Part shown: piece by piece, positions 42,153 through 50,876 of the stretch
Layout of the letters: every line of letters starts with the position of its first letter
Position numbering within the stretch: the stretch's first letter is position 1
Assembly (NCBI RefSeq): GCF_016734815.1
Contig: NZ_JAERQF010000019.1
Coordinates: forward strand, 1-64,000
DNA: 64,000 nucleotides
Direction: 5' to 3'
Origin: Hymenobacter rubidus
Lineage (GTDB): Bacteria > Bacteroidota > Bacteroidia > Cytophagales > Hymenobacteraceae
Notes under the pieces: model-generated
Databases searched by the model: none
The model's input: only the letters and a program-made list of their open reading frames with translations
What the model was told of the DNA's origin: nothing
Position numbers and translations under genes: made by a program

Positions 42153-44978
42153 ATGAATGGTCTTCATTATCTTGATAGCCGGCACGGGCGGGGCACCTCA
42201 CCCCTGGCCCCTCTCCCCAAGAGAGGGGGGCCACGGCGGCGCGGCTTAAATCGTCAGGCTCCCCTCTCCTGGGGAGAGGGGCCGGGGGGGAGGTTCGCCA
42301 CCTGTGCGCTACTGCTGTTTCTCAGTTTCCTGGCCCGGCCGGCCGCGGCGCAGCGCGTGGTGCAGTCCATCAACGCTAACTGGCTCTTCCGCAAAGCCGA
42401 CGGCACCGATTTCGCCAAAACCCCGGCGGCGGCAGGTTGGGACAAAATCTCGCTGCCCCACACCTGGAACGCGGCCGACGTGCTGGACGACGAGCCCGGC
42501 TACTACCGCGGCGTGGGCTGGTACAAGAAGGCCCTGCACGTGCCCGCCGACTGGCAAAGCCGCCGGGTGTACCTACACTTTGAGGGCGCGGGCCAAGCGG
42601 CTGAGGTGTACGTGAACGGCCAGCTGGCCGGCCGCCACGCCGGCGGCTACACGGCTTTCCGCTTTTCCATCAGTCAGTGGCTGAAGTTTGGCCAAGCGGC
42701 GGTGAATGAGGTGGTGGTCAAAGTCGATAACAGCCACAATCCCGACCTGCCGCCGCTTTCCGCCGACTTCACGTTCTACGGCGGCCTCTACCGCGACGTG
42801 TACCTGGTGGCGGCTAGCCCCGTCCACCTCGCGCTTGACGACCACGCCTCCAGCGGCGTGTACGTGACCACGCCGAAAGTCTCCGCCGAAACCGCTGAAG
42901 TTGCTGTGAGCGGCACAGTGGCTAACGAGGGCGCGTCCCGCCAGCGCCTCACCATTGTGACGGAGCTGACCGACCGCGAAGGCCGCGCCGTGGCCCAGCA
43001 GTACAGCAGCCTCACGCTGGCGGCAGGAGAAAAGCACGCGTTCAAGCAGGCGTTTGCCGGCCTGAAAAAACCGCACCTGTGGTCGCCCACCGACCCGTAT
43101 TTGTATCACGTGAACACCACCGTGCACGAGGCCGGCCGCACCGAGCCGCTCGATGCCGTGAGTAGCCCCCTGGGCCTGCGCTGGTTTCGCTTCGATGCCG
43201 CCACGGGCTTCCACCTGAATGGCCAGTCACTCAAGCTCATTGGCACCAACCGGCACCAGGACTTTCCCGGCTTGGGCAATGCCCTACCCGATGCCTTGGC
43301 CGAGCGCGACGTGCAGCTGCTGAAGCAGATGGGCGGCAACTTCCTGCGCGTGTCGCACTACCCGCAGGACCCCGCCGTGCTCGCCGCTTGCGACCGGCTG
43401 GGCATCCTGGCCTCGGTAGAAATTCCGGTGGTAAACGCCATCACCGACTCGCCGGCCTTCTTTGAGAACTGCCGGAACATGCAAACAGAGATGATTCGGC
43501 AGGGGCACAACCACCCCAGCGTCATCATTTGGGCCTACATGAACGAGGTGCTGCTGCGCCTGCCCACGGGCCTCACCAAAGACAACGAGGCCGGCAAAGC
43601 CTACCTGGGCCGCGTGGCCGCCCTAGCGCAAGAGCTGGAAACCCTCACCCGGCGCGAAGACCCGGCCCGCTACACCATGCTGGCCAACCACGGCGCTTTT
43701 GAGTTGTACCAGCAGGCCGGCCTCACCAAAATCCCCATGTTGGTCGGCTGGAACCTGTACCCCGGCTGGTATTCGGCGGGCCTGCAGGGCTTCCCCGATT
43801 TCCTGGACCGCCACCGCCGCGAGCTGCCCGACAAGCCCCTGCTGGTGACCGAGTACGGCGCCGACTCCGACGCGCGCTTGCACGCCTTCAAGCCGCAGCG
43901 CTTCGACAAGACGATGGAGTACGCCAACGTCTACCACCAGTTTTACCTCAAGGAAATTCTGGCTCGGCCCTTCGTGGCGGGCAGCACCGTGTGGAACCTG
44001 GCCGAGTTCAACTCCGAAACCCGGCAGGAAGCCGTGCCGCACATCAACAACAAAAGCCTGCTTACGGCCGACCGCCAGCCCAAGGACGCCTACCTGTTTT
44101 ACCAGGCCCACCTGCTGAAAACGCCCTTCGTGCGCATTGGCTCCCGCGGCTGGAACCTGCGCAGCGGCACCGCCGCCGGCCCGGATTCGTTGTACTGCCG
44201 CCAACCCGTGGAAGTGTACACCAACCAGCCCAGCGCCGAGCTGCTGCTCAATGGCCAGTCGCTGGGGATGCGCCCGGCCGAGTTCGGCGTGGTGCGCTTC
44301 ACGGTGCCGTTCGGCCCCGGAACAAACCAGCTCACGGCTCGCGCCGGCACGGCTCCCCTCGACCACGCCGACATAGAGTTTCAACTCCTGCCAACCAACC
44401 TGGCGTCTGACAAGCTGCCCTTCACCGAGCTCAACGTGAGCCTGGGCGACCAGCGCATCTTCACCGATGCCCGGCTGCACCAGGTGTGGATGCCGGAGCA
44501 AGCTTACACGCCCGGCGGCTGGGGCTACGTGGGCGGCCACCCCTTTGTGCTGCCCGGCACCGGCCGCCTGCCCTACGGCTCCGACCGCAACGTCCTCGGC
44601 ACCGAGTACGATGCGCTCTACGAAACGCAGCGCATGGGCCTCAGCCAGTTTCGGGCCGATGTGCCGGCCGGCGACTACGAAGTAACCCTGCACTTTGCCG
44701 AGCTGGAAGCCGCCCCGCCCACCGAACAGCTCGTGTACAACCTCGCCAAAAACGACGCCGCCGCGCCTGCACCAGCCGCCAGCCGCCGCTTCGATGTGCT
44801 GCTGAATGGCCAAGTGGTGCTGCCGGGCCTGGGAGCTGATAACTACCTCACGCCGCTGCAGGCCACCAGCTTCAAGTTTCCGGTGAGCGTGCGGCGCGGG
44901 CAAGGCATCGTGGTCGATTTCAAAGCTGCGTCCGGCGAGGCCGTGCTGAATGGCATCCAGATAAAGCGGGTGGAGTGA
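42153..44978 (+). CDS. GH2 glycoside hydrolase with C-terminal malectin-like domain
   Basis: A 941-residue exported GH2, class beta-galactosidase/beta-glucuronidase. The sugar-binding domain starts RVVQSINANWLFRKADGTDF, the immunoglobulin-like domain follows, and the TIM barrel has the acid/base Glu465 in YMNEVLLR and the nucleophile Glu567 in LLVTEYGADSD. The last 170 residues (FTELNVSLGD, then HVFELEA-like HFAELEAAPP) are malectin-like, probably carbohydrate-binding. The first 46 residues are odd: a family B palindrome encodes residues about 15-47, so a 37-residue leader precedes the hydrophobic signal core (LLLFLSFLARPAAAQ). The ATG is 8 bases after the SDR stop. Confidence 0.9.
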   Translation: MNGLHYLDSRHGRGTSPLAPLPKRGGPRRRGLNRQAPLSWGEGPGGRFATCALLLFLSFLARPAAAQRVVQSINANWLFRKADGTDFAKTPAAAGWDKISLPHTWNAADVLDDEPGYYRGVGWYKKALHVPADWQSRRVYLHFEGAGQAAEVYVNGQLAGRHAGGYTAFRFSISQWLKFGQAAVNEVVVKVDNSHNPDLPPLSADFTFYGGLYRDVYLVAASPVHLALDDHASSGVYVTTPKVSAETAEVAVSGTVANEGASRQRLTIVTELTDREGRAVAQQYSSLTLAAGEKHAFKQAFAGLKKPHLWSPTDPYLYHVNTTVHEAGRTEPLDAVSSPLGLRWFRFDAATGFHLNGQSLKLIGTNRHQDFPGLGNALPDALAERDVQLLKQMGGNFLRVSHYPQDPAVLAACDRLGILASVEIPVVNAITDSPAFFENCRNMQTEMIRQGHNHPSVIIWAYMNEVLLRLPTGLTKDNEAGKAYLGRVAALAQELETLTRREDPARYTMLANHGAFELYQQAGLTKIPMLVGWNLYPGWYSAGLQGFPDFLDRHRRELPDKPLLVTEYGADSDARLHAFKPQRFDKTMEYANVYHQFYLKEILARPFVAGSTVWNLAEFNSETRQEAVPHINNKSLLTADRQPKDAYLFYQAHLLKTPFVRIGSRGWNLRSGTAAGPDSLYCRQPVEVYTNQPSAELLLNGQSLGMRPAEFGVVRFTVPFGPGTNQLTARAGTAPLDHADIEFQLLPTNLASDKLPFTELNVSLGDQRIFTDARLHQVWMPEQAYTPGGWGYVGGHPFVLPGTGRLPYGSDRNVLGTEYDALYETQRMGLSQFRADVPAGDYEVTLHFAELEAAPPTEQLVYNLAKNDAAAPAPAASRRFDVLLNGQVVLPGLGADNYLTPLQATSFKFPVSVRRGQGIVVDFKAASGEAVLNGIQIKRVE
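42196..42293. repeat. Long palindrome, family B, inside the GH2 signal region
   Basis: Arms cctcacccctggcccctctc and gagaggggccgggggggagg. It is translated in the GH2 frame and separates the start codon from the hydrophobic core. Confidence 0.85.
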
Positions 44979-44999
44979 TAAAAATGATTGCAACAAGCC

Positions 45000-45094
45000 C
45001 GTCATGCCGAGCGCAGCCGAGGCATCCCGCGTGCAGCAGTATTCAATGAATTAGTGGCGGCACGCGAGATGCCTCGGCTGCGCTCGGCATGACG
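45000..45094. repeat. REP-like palindrome, family A
   Basis: Arms cgtcatgccgagcgcagccg and cggctgcgctcggcatgacg, 21 bases after the first GH2 stop and 16 bases before the second GH2 start. Confidence 0.9.
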
Positions 45095-45110
45095 TTTTAG
45101 ATAACTCAAA

Positions 45111-47582
45111 ATGATGAAAAAGGCCATTACCGCATATGCCCTGCTGCTGTTGCTGCTTAGCGGCCTTGGCCGCCCATTGGCCGCGCAGCAAAGCACCCGC
45201 CTGAACGCCGGCTGGGAATTTGTGCGCCAGGACCTGGGCGGCGTGTGGGAAGCCGTGCGCCCCGTGGTGGCCGGCAACCCCGAAAGCGTGCCCCTGTGGG
45301 AACCCGTGACGCTGCCGCACTGCTTCAACGCCCGCGACGCCGTGGACCCCGACGTGAACTACTACCAGGGCCCCGGCTGGTACCGCTCCCAGCTCACCGT
45401 GCAAAACCCCTACGCCAACGGCCGCACCCTGCTGCATTTCGAGGGTGCCGGCCAGAAAACCCGCGTGTTCATCAACACCACTGAGGTGGGCAGCCACGTG
45501 GGCGGCTACGACGAATGGACCGTGGACATCACCCAGGCGGTGGCCGACTTTCAGAAAACCGACGCCTTCAAAACCCAATTCAAGGGCAAAATCCCGCTCT
45601 CCATTCGCTGTGACAACTCCCGCGACCTGGAGATGATGCCTTCTGACTTGTCGGATTTCAACGTGTACGGCGGCCTCTACCGCTACCTGAATTTGCGGTA
45701 CGAGCCGGCGGTTTCGCTGGAGCGCCTGGCGGCCAAAGCCGAAGTCGACAAAGCCGGCAAACAAGGGCAGCTGATGCTGAAAGGCCTTTTTCGGGAGCCA
45801 TTCGCGGGCGGCACTGCGCAAGTAAGCGTGCGCCTGCTGGACCCGCGCGGCAAGCTGGTAGCCAGGTCGCAAACTTCGCTCGGCATCAAAGGCGGGGAGC
45901 AGGAGTTGGCGGCATTCAAGCTGAAAGCGCCGCGCCTGTGGTCGCCCGAGCACCCCGAGTTGTACACCGTGCAGGTGACCGTGACGGCCGGTGGCCAACG
46001 CTTCGAGCAAACCGAGCGGGTGGGCTTCCGAAACATTGAGTTTGTGGAGCACGGCCCGTTTCTGCTGAATGGGCAGCGCCTGCTGCTGCGCGGTACCCAC
46101 CGCCACGAAGACCACGCCGGCGTGGCCGCCGCCATGACCGAGCCCCAGATTCGGCAGGAAATGCGGCTGATGAAGACCATGGGCGTCAACTTCATCCGGC
46201 TGGGCCACTACCAGCAGTCGCGCATCGTGCTGAACCTGTGCGACTCGCTGGGCATCACGGTGTGGGAAGAAATCCCCTGGTGCCGGGGCGGGCTGGGCGG
46301 CGAGGTGTACCAAAGCCAGGGCCGCCGCATGCTGCGCAACCTGATTCAGCAGCACTACAACCACCCGGCCATCCTCATCTGGGGCTTGGGCAACGAGAAC
46401 GACTGGCCCGGCGACTTTCCGGAGTTCGACAAGGAGAAAATCCGGACCTATATGAAGTCACTGAACGACCTGGCGCACCAGCTCGACCCCGCGCGTTACA
46501 CCGCCATCCGGCGCTGCGATTTCTGCAAAGACATCCCCGATGTGTATTCGCCCTCCATCTGGGCCGGCTGGTACCGCGGCATCTACACCGATTACAAGCA
46601 GGTGAGCGAGCAGGAATTCAAGGCCGTGAAGCGCTTTCTGCACGTGGAATGGGGCGGCGACAGCCACGCCGGCCGCCACTCCGAAAACCCCGACAACGCC
46701 TTGGCCAAAATCAGCCGCGGCCAGGGCGCCGACGAGCGGGCCGGCGACGCCTCCCTGTTCGGCGGCAGCGCCCGCGTGTCGAAGGACGGCGACTGGAGCG
46801 AAAGCTACCTCTGCAACCTCGTGGACTGGCACCTCAAGGAGCAGGAAACCATGCCCTGGCTGAGCGGTGCGGCCTACTGGCCGTTCAAGGATTTCTCCAC
46901 GCCCGTGCGCCCCGACAACCCCATTCCCTACATGAACCAGAAGGGCGTGGTGGAGCGCGACTTCACGCCCAAGGAGGCCTTCTACGTCTTCCAATCCTAC
47001 TGGACCACGGCGCCCATGGTGCACATCTACGGCCATTCCTGGCCGGTGCGCTGGGGCGAGGCCGGCGAAAAAAAGATGGTGAAAGTGTACTCCAACGCCG
47101 ACGAAGTGGAGCTATTCGTGAACGGGCAAAGCCAGGGCATCAGGAAGCGCAACAGCCAGGACTTTCCGGCCGCCGGCCTGCGCTGGCTGGTGGCGCTGAA
47201 CGAGGGCGCAAACACGTTCCGCGCCGTGGCCCGCAAAGGCAAAGCCACCGTGCAGGACCAACTTTCCCAGCGCTACCAAACCGCCAAATGGGGCAAGCCC
47301 GCCAAGCTCACGCTGGAAAGAACCGGCGAAACCAACGGCATTGCCACCCTCGAAGTGAAGCTGTTCGACGCCCAGGGCGTGCCGTGCCTGGACGCGGCCA
47401 ATTGGGTGCGGTTCGGGCTGGTGGGGGGCGGCGTGATGCTCGATGACCTGGGCACCAGCAGCGGCTCGCGCAAGGTGCAGGCCTACAACGGCCGCGCCAT
47501 CATCCGGGTGAAGACCAACGGCCTGCGCAGCGTAGCCAGTGTGGCTTCGGAGGGAATAGAAACAGCTTTTTTGAACTTGTGA
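45111..47582 (+). CDS. GH2 glycoside hydrolase, second copy
   Basis: An 823-residue exported GH2, only distantly like the first. Signal peptide about 1-25 (ending LAAQ). Domains run in order: sugar-binding (TRLNAGWEFVRQDLGG, WYRSQLTV), immunoglobulin-like, TIM barrel with acid/base Glu429 in LGNENDWPG and nucleophile candidate Glu513 in HVEWGGDSHAG, then two beta-sandwich domains (WLVALNEGANTFRAVARKGK). GH2 enzymes with a GNEN motif and HVEWGGD occur in Bacteroidota pectin and rhamnogalacturonan loci, but the exact glycosidic bond cannot be read here. It probably trims a side-chain or a galactosyl, arabinosyl or uronosyl end. Confidence 0.9.
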   Translation: MMKKAITAYALLLLLLSGLGRPLAAQQSTRLNAGWEFVRQDLGGVWEAVRPVVAGNPESVPLWEPVTLPHCFNARDAVDPDVNYYQGPGWYRSQLTVQNPYANGRTLLHFEGAGQKTRVFINTTEVGSHVGGYDEWTVDITQAVADFQKTDAFKTQFKGKIPLSIRCDNSRDLEMMPSDLSDFNVYGGLYRYLNLRYEPAVSLERLAAKAEVDKAGKQGQLMLKGLFREPFAGGTAQVSVRLLDPRGKLVARSQTSLGIKGGEQELAAFKLKAPRLWSPEHPELYTVQVTVTAGGQRFEQTERVGFRNIEFVEHGPFLLNGQRLLLRGTHRHEDHAGVAAAMTEPQIRQEMRLMKTMGVNFIRLGHYQQSRIVLNLCDSLGITVWEEIPWCRGGLGGEVYQSQGRRMLRNLIQQHYNHPAILIWGLGNENDWPGDFPEFDKEKIRTYMKSLNDLAHQLDPARYTAIRRCDFCKDIPDVYSPSIWAGWYRGIYTDYKQVSEQEFKAVKRFLHVEWGGDSHAGRHSENPDNALAKISRGQGADERAGDASLFGGSARVSKDGDWSESYLCNLVDWHLKEQETMPWLSGAAYWPFKDFSTPVRPDNPIPYMNQKGVVERDFTPKEAFYVFQSYWTTAPMVHIYGHSWPVRWGEAGEKKMVKVYSNADEVELFVNGQSQGIRKRNSQDFPAAGLRWLVALNEGANTFRAVARKGKATVQDQLSQRYQTAKWGKPAKLTLERTGETNGIATLEVKLFDAQGVPCLDAANWVRFGLVGGGVMLDDLGTSSGSRKVQAYNGRAIIRVKTNGLRSVASVASEGIETAFLNL

Positions 47583-47597
47583 GCGAATCATAAGAAC

Positions 47598-47703
47598 CGT
47601 CATGCAGAGCGCAGCGAAGCATCTCGCGTGTAGTAGTAATCAAATCTGATTGACGATTGATTTACCATTGCACGCGAGATGCTTCGCTACGCTCTGCATG
47701 ACG
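47598..47703. repeat. REP-like palindrome, family A
   Basis: Arms cgtcatgcagagcgcagcga and tcgctacgctctgcatgacg, 15 bases after the second GH2 stop. Confidence 0.9.
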
Positions 47704-47755
47704 ATATTTTTATTAGTTAACTAACTAAAAATCAAACAACAAATCACGCATTCTT

Positions 47756-47780
47756 ACGCAAACGGTTCCGTAAATAAACC
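47756..47780. promoter_or_regulatory. LacI-like operator motif upstream of the lyase gene at 47893
   Basis: acgcaaacggttccgtaaat then aaacc. Compared with the susC-upstream site (33980), 21 of the first 24 positions agree. It falls in an AT-rich gap after a family A repeat, as expected for a second promoter of the locus. Confidence 0.5.
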
Positions 47781-47892
47781 TGGCTTGTGCGTCACTTTTC
47801 GGGGTGGGAAGCGTCTACTTTTATGCCGCTCCCAGAGGATGGCCTAACTCCCGGAGCTGCCTGAAAATCATCGTTTCCATCCGTCAATTCCC

Positions 47893-49059
47893 ATGAAAAC
47901 CATGACGCATTTTACCGCTCTACCGCGCCTTGCCCGCTTGGGTTTGGCTGCCATCGCCTTGCTCAGCAGCTGCCAGAAAAAAACCGCGGCCGCGCCCGAC
48001 ACCAACGAAACCAAGACGGCCGATTCCACCATCACCACCTTCCGCCACCCCGGCGTGGTGGTCAGCGCGGCCAGCCTGGACTTAGTGGCCTCGCAAGCCA
48101 ACGCCGGCGACGCCACGCGCACGGCCGGCTACAACAAGGTGGTCGACTACATGAACCAGTACCCGGTGCCCACGTCGTTTCCGGCGGTGGTGTATGCGGT
48201 GGCCGGAGCCGGCAGCCCCACCGAAGACCAGATTCGGCGCGATTGCATTCTGGCCTATGCCTGCGCCCTGCGTTGGGCGAAAACCGGCAACGCCACCTAC
48301 GCCGGCCAGGCCAAGCAAATTCTGAACGGCTACGCTTATAATTTCCAGCGTTATTCGACCGCCGACGGACCAAACGGCCCCACTGAGTTCCGCCAGACTT
48401 ACCTGGAAGCCTCCTGGGTGGCACCCACTTTCGTGGCCGCGGCCGAGATTATCCGCTACTACCAGGTGAATGGGGCGGGCGCAGGCTGGTCGTCGACGGA
48501 CGTAGCCAAGTTTTCGGATTTCCTGAACAACCTCAAAAACAACTACGTCAACAACGTGCCCGGCGCCATCAGCGACATCAATAACTGGCAGGCTTCGTAC
48601 TGCTACGCCAAAATGGCCCTGGGCGTGTGGTTCAACAGCACGGCCGTGTACGACTCGGGCTACGACTACCTGCTGCAAATCATGCCGCAGCTGGTGTACT
48701 CCGACGGGGCCATTAAGGAGCTGCGCGACCGCGACTGCGTGCACCCGCAATACACCCTCACGGCCATGACCTACGCCGCCGAAACGGCCCGCATCCAGGG
48801 CAACACGGCCCTGTACGAAGCAAATACCCAGCTCATCAAAAACGGCTGGAACAAGTTTGAAGACGCCGAGGCCGGCAGCTATACCCGCAACTGCAGCGGC
48901 AGCCAGATTTTCCCGGGCATCGAAACCGCTTACAACTACTACGGCACCGCCAAGCTGGCCTCGCTGCGCGACCGCCAGGACCCCTACGGCGTGTCAGGCG
49001 ACAAAACCTTCCTGGGCTTCACGTCCTTCACGCACCGCAGCATCGGCACGGTGCGGTAA
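47893..49059 (+). CDS. Alginate-lyase-fold lipoprotein (PL5/PL38-like, lyase presumed)
   Basis: A 388-residue lipoprotein (signal LGLAAIALLSSC, Cys26) of the alginate_lyase fold. It shows the alpha/alpha barrel pattern: CILAYACALRWAKTGNATYA, TYLEASWVAPTFVAAAEIIR, then INNWQASYCYAKMALGVWFN and the C-terminal DCVHPQYTLTAMTYAAE. In place of NNHG it has NNWQ from residue 230, closer to the Asn-Asn-x motif of classic PL5 alginate lyases, so its specificity probably differs from the two NNHG paralogues. As a lipoprotein it could act in the periplasm or at the surface. It starts the second PUL transcription unit. Confidence 0.72.
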   Translation: MKTMTHFTALPRLARLGLAAIALLSSCQKKTAAAPDTNETKTADSTITTFRHPGVVVSAASLDLVASQANAGDATRTAGYNKVVDYMNQYPVPTSFPAVVYAVAGAGSPTEDQIRRDCILAYACALRWAKTGNATYAGQAKQILNGYAYNFQRYSTADGPNGPTEFRQTYLEASWVAPTFVAAAEIIRYYQVNGAGAGWSSTDVAKFSDFLNNLKNNYVNNVPGAISDINNWQASYCYAKMALGVWFNSTAVYDSGYDYLLQIMPQLVYSDGAIKELRDRDCVHPQYTLTAMTYAAETARIQGNTALYEANTQLIKNGWNKFEDAEAGSYTRNCSGSQIFPGIETAYNYYGTAKLASLRDRQDPYGVSGDKTFLGFTSFTHRSIGTVR

Positions 49060-49092
49060 GGCCTTGGGGCTTCCTGCTGAATAAAAACAGAA

Positions 49093-49256
49093 CGTCATGC
49101 TGAGCTGGTCGAAGCATCCCTCCCGCGCCTCTTGTCATGCTGACGAAGGAAGCATCTTATCACGCCAGCTAAATAGCCCGGACGTGAGAAGGTCCTTCGC
49201 TTTGCTCAGGATGACAGATGGCGCGGGAGAGATGCTTCGACCAGCTCAGCATGACG
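49093..49256. repeat. Nested family A elements
   Basis: An outer element (cgtcatgctgagctggtcga / tcgaccagctcagcatgacg) has in its loop a second element of the other subtype at 49133-49216 (tgtcatgctgacgaagga / tttgctcaggatgaca). The inner copy interrupts the outer centre cleanly. Confidence 0.85.
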
Positions 49257-49283
49257 TTTCAAGCCGAATAATTTTTTGAACAC

Positions 49284-50462
49284 ATGCTACCTCGAATAAC
49301 CGCTCTGCTGTTGATGCTGCTCTTCACCGCTACGCAAGCCGCCGCTACGCCGCCTGCCCGCAAGCTGCAGCAGGAAGCCACGCGCACCCTGCGCGCCTAC
49401 GTGCTAAAAGAAGCCGCCTGGGCCCTGCAGCAGGCGCCCGTGACGGTCACGGCCAGCACCTCGCCGCGCAGCGCGGGCGGCCCGCACGACTTCTTCTCCG
49501 AAGGCGACTACTGGTGGCCCGACCCGCAGAACCCCGGCGGCCCCTACATCCAAAAAGATGGCCTGACCAACCCCGACAACTTCACGGCCCACCGCCTGGC
49601 CATGATTCGGTTCAGCCGCGTGGTGGGGGCGCTGGCTTCGGCGTACAAGCTAACGGGCGACGAAAAGTACGTGCGCCACGCGCTGGTGCACCTGCGCGCC
49701 TGGTTCACGGATGCCCAGACGCTGATGAACCCCTCGCTGCTCTACGCCCAGGCCATTTCGGGCCGCTTCACCGGGCGCGGCATCGGCATCATCGACACCA
49801 TTCAGCTGATGGAGGTGGCCCAGGGCGTGCTGGTGATGCAGGCGGCAAAAGGCTTCGGTAAAAACGACCTGGCCGGCATCAAAAACTGGTTCGGCCAGTA
49901 CCTGACCTGGCTCACCACGCACCCCAACGCCCGGGAGGAAATGAACGCGGCCAACAACCACGGCACCTGCTGGACCATGCAGGTGGCCGCCTTCGCCCGC
50001 CTTACGGCTAACCAGGAGCTGCTGGCCCTCTGCCGCACCCGCTACAAAACCGTGCACCTGCCCACCCAGATGGCCCCCGACGGCAGCTTCCCGCTCGAAA
50101 CCAAGCGCACCAAGCCTTACGGCTACTCTTTGTTCAACCTCGATGCCCTGACCATGCTCTGCCAGATGCTGACCACTCCCACCGACAACCTCTGGGCCTA
50201 CCACACCCCCGACGGCCGCAGCATCCGCAAGGGCATCGAATTTCTGTACCCCTACGTGGCCGACAAAACCACCTGGCCCTTTCCCAAAGACGTGATGTAT
50301 TGGGAAAACTGGCCCGTGGCGCAGCCCTTCTTGGTGTTCGGCGCGGTGCAATTCAACAACGCTGCGTGGCTGGCTACCTGGCAGCGCCTGGAACACGCGC
50401 CGCAAGTGCCCGAAGTGGTGCGCAACTTGCCGGTGCGCAATCCGCTCATCTGGCTGGATTAA
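49284..50462 (+). CDS. Alginate-lyase-fold polysaccharide lyase (PL38-like), copy 2
   Basis: A 392-residue secreted paralogue of the gene at 38922. Signal peptide about 1-21 (ending AAAT). It shares FFSEGDYWWPDPQNPGGP, YIQKDGLTNPDNF, GRGIGIIDTIQLMEVAQGV and NNHGTCWTMQV (Asn-His at residues 224-227), then YKTVHLPTQMAPDGSFPLET, typical of the PL38 side of the fold. With copy 1 and the lipoprotein lyase it gives three lyases of one fold in a single PUL. No GH88 or regulator follows; the next features are a family D palindrome and recQ. Confidence 0.82.
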   Translation: MLPRITALLLMLLFTATQAAATPPARKLQQEATRTLRAYVLKEAAWALQQAPVTVTASTSPRSAGGPHDFFSEGDYWWPDPQNPGGPYIQKDGLTNPDNFTAHRLAMIRFSRVVGALASAYKLTGDEKYVRHALVHLRAWFTDAQTLMNPSLLYAQAISGRFTGRGIGIIDTIQLMEVAQGVLVMQAAKGFGKNDLAGIKNWFGQYLTWLTTHPNAREEMNAANNHGTCWTMQVAAFARLTANQELLALCRTRYKTVHLPTQMAPDGSFPLETKRTKPYGYSLFNLDALTMLCQMLTTPTDNLWAYHTPDGRSIRKGIEFLYPYVADKTTWPFPKDVMYWENWPVAQPFLVFGAVQFNNAAWLATWQRLEHAPQVPEVVRNLPVRNPLIWLD

Positions 50463-50540
50463 AGGACGCGGAGCCCCACGCCCCCAGCATAGGCGTCCTT
50501 TCAGCAAACCGCTGCCTACCGCGCTTTCGAAGTCAGTGAC

Positions 50541-50629
50541 TGTCGGGGCGGGGCCTGCCCCCGCCCGGCTAGTGGCGCCGTTTCAACGATTCCGTGCAAC
50601 GACGGGCGGGGGCAGGCCCCGCCCCGACA
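50541..50629. repeat. GC-rich palindrome, family D (single copy)
   Basis: Arms tgtcggggcggggcctgccc and gggcaggccccgccccgaca, with loop gcgccgtttcaacgattccg. The loop shares aacgattccgt (50585-50595) with the susC operator motif. The rest of the gap up to 50864 holds no gene I can see. Confidence 0.8.
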
Positions 50630-50864
50630 TGGTGTCGCATGTATACTAACTCTAAATCTGTTCTAGAGAGCCTTCCAGCCTGGCGAAGCGTCCTTATTGT
50701 CCAGATTGGGTTCAAAAACCATTCATTTTTCTAAATTCACGAGCTGCAAATTAGGCTTGCGTTTTCTGCACTGCTCCCCAACACGTTGCGCTGGCTTCTT
50801 CGTTGATTAGAACAGCGCACAGCTTCGCTCAAAGGAAAGCCACTGGCGCCTAAAGGCGAGGCAG

Positions 50865-50872
50865 TATCTTCG
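50865..50872 (+). promoter_or_regulatory. Putative -7 element TATCTTCG before recQ
   Basis: TAnnTTTG variant only 4 bases upstream of the ATG; if used, the mRNA would be leaderless or start inside the codon, so this is tentative. Confidence 0.3.
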
Positions 50873-50876
50873 CCCC

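Noticed and set aside
43623-45005. 460-codon minus-strand frame opposite the first GH2
   Set aside because: Shadow of GH2 active-site code; repetitive His/Ala/Gly composition.
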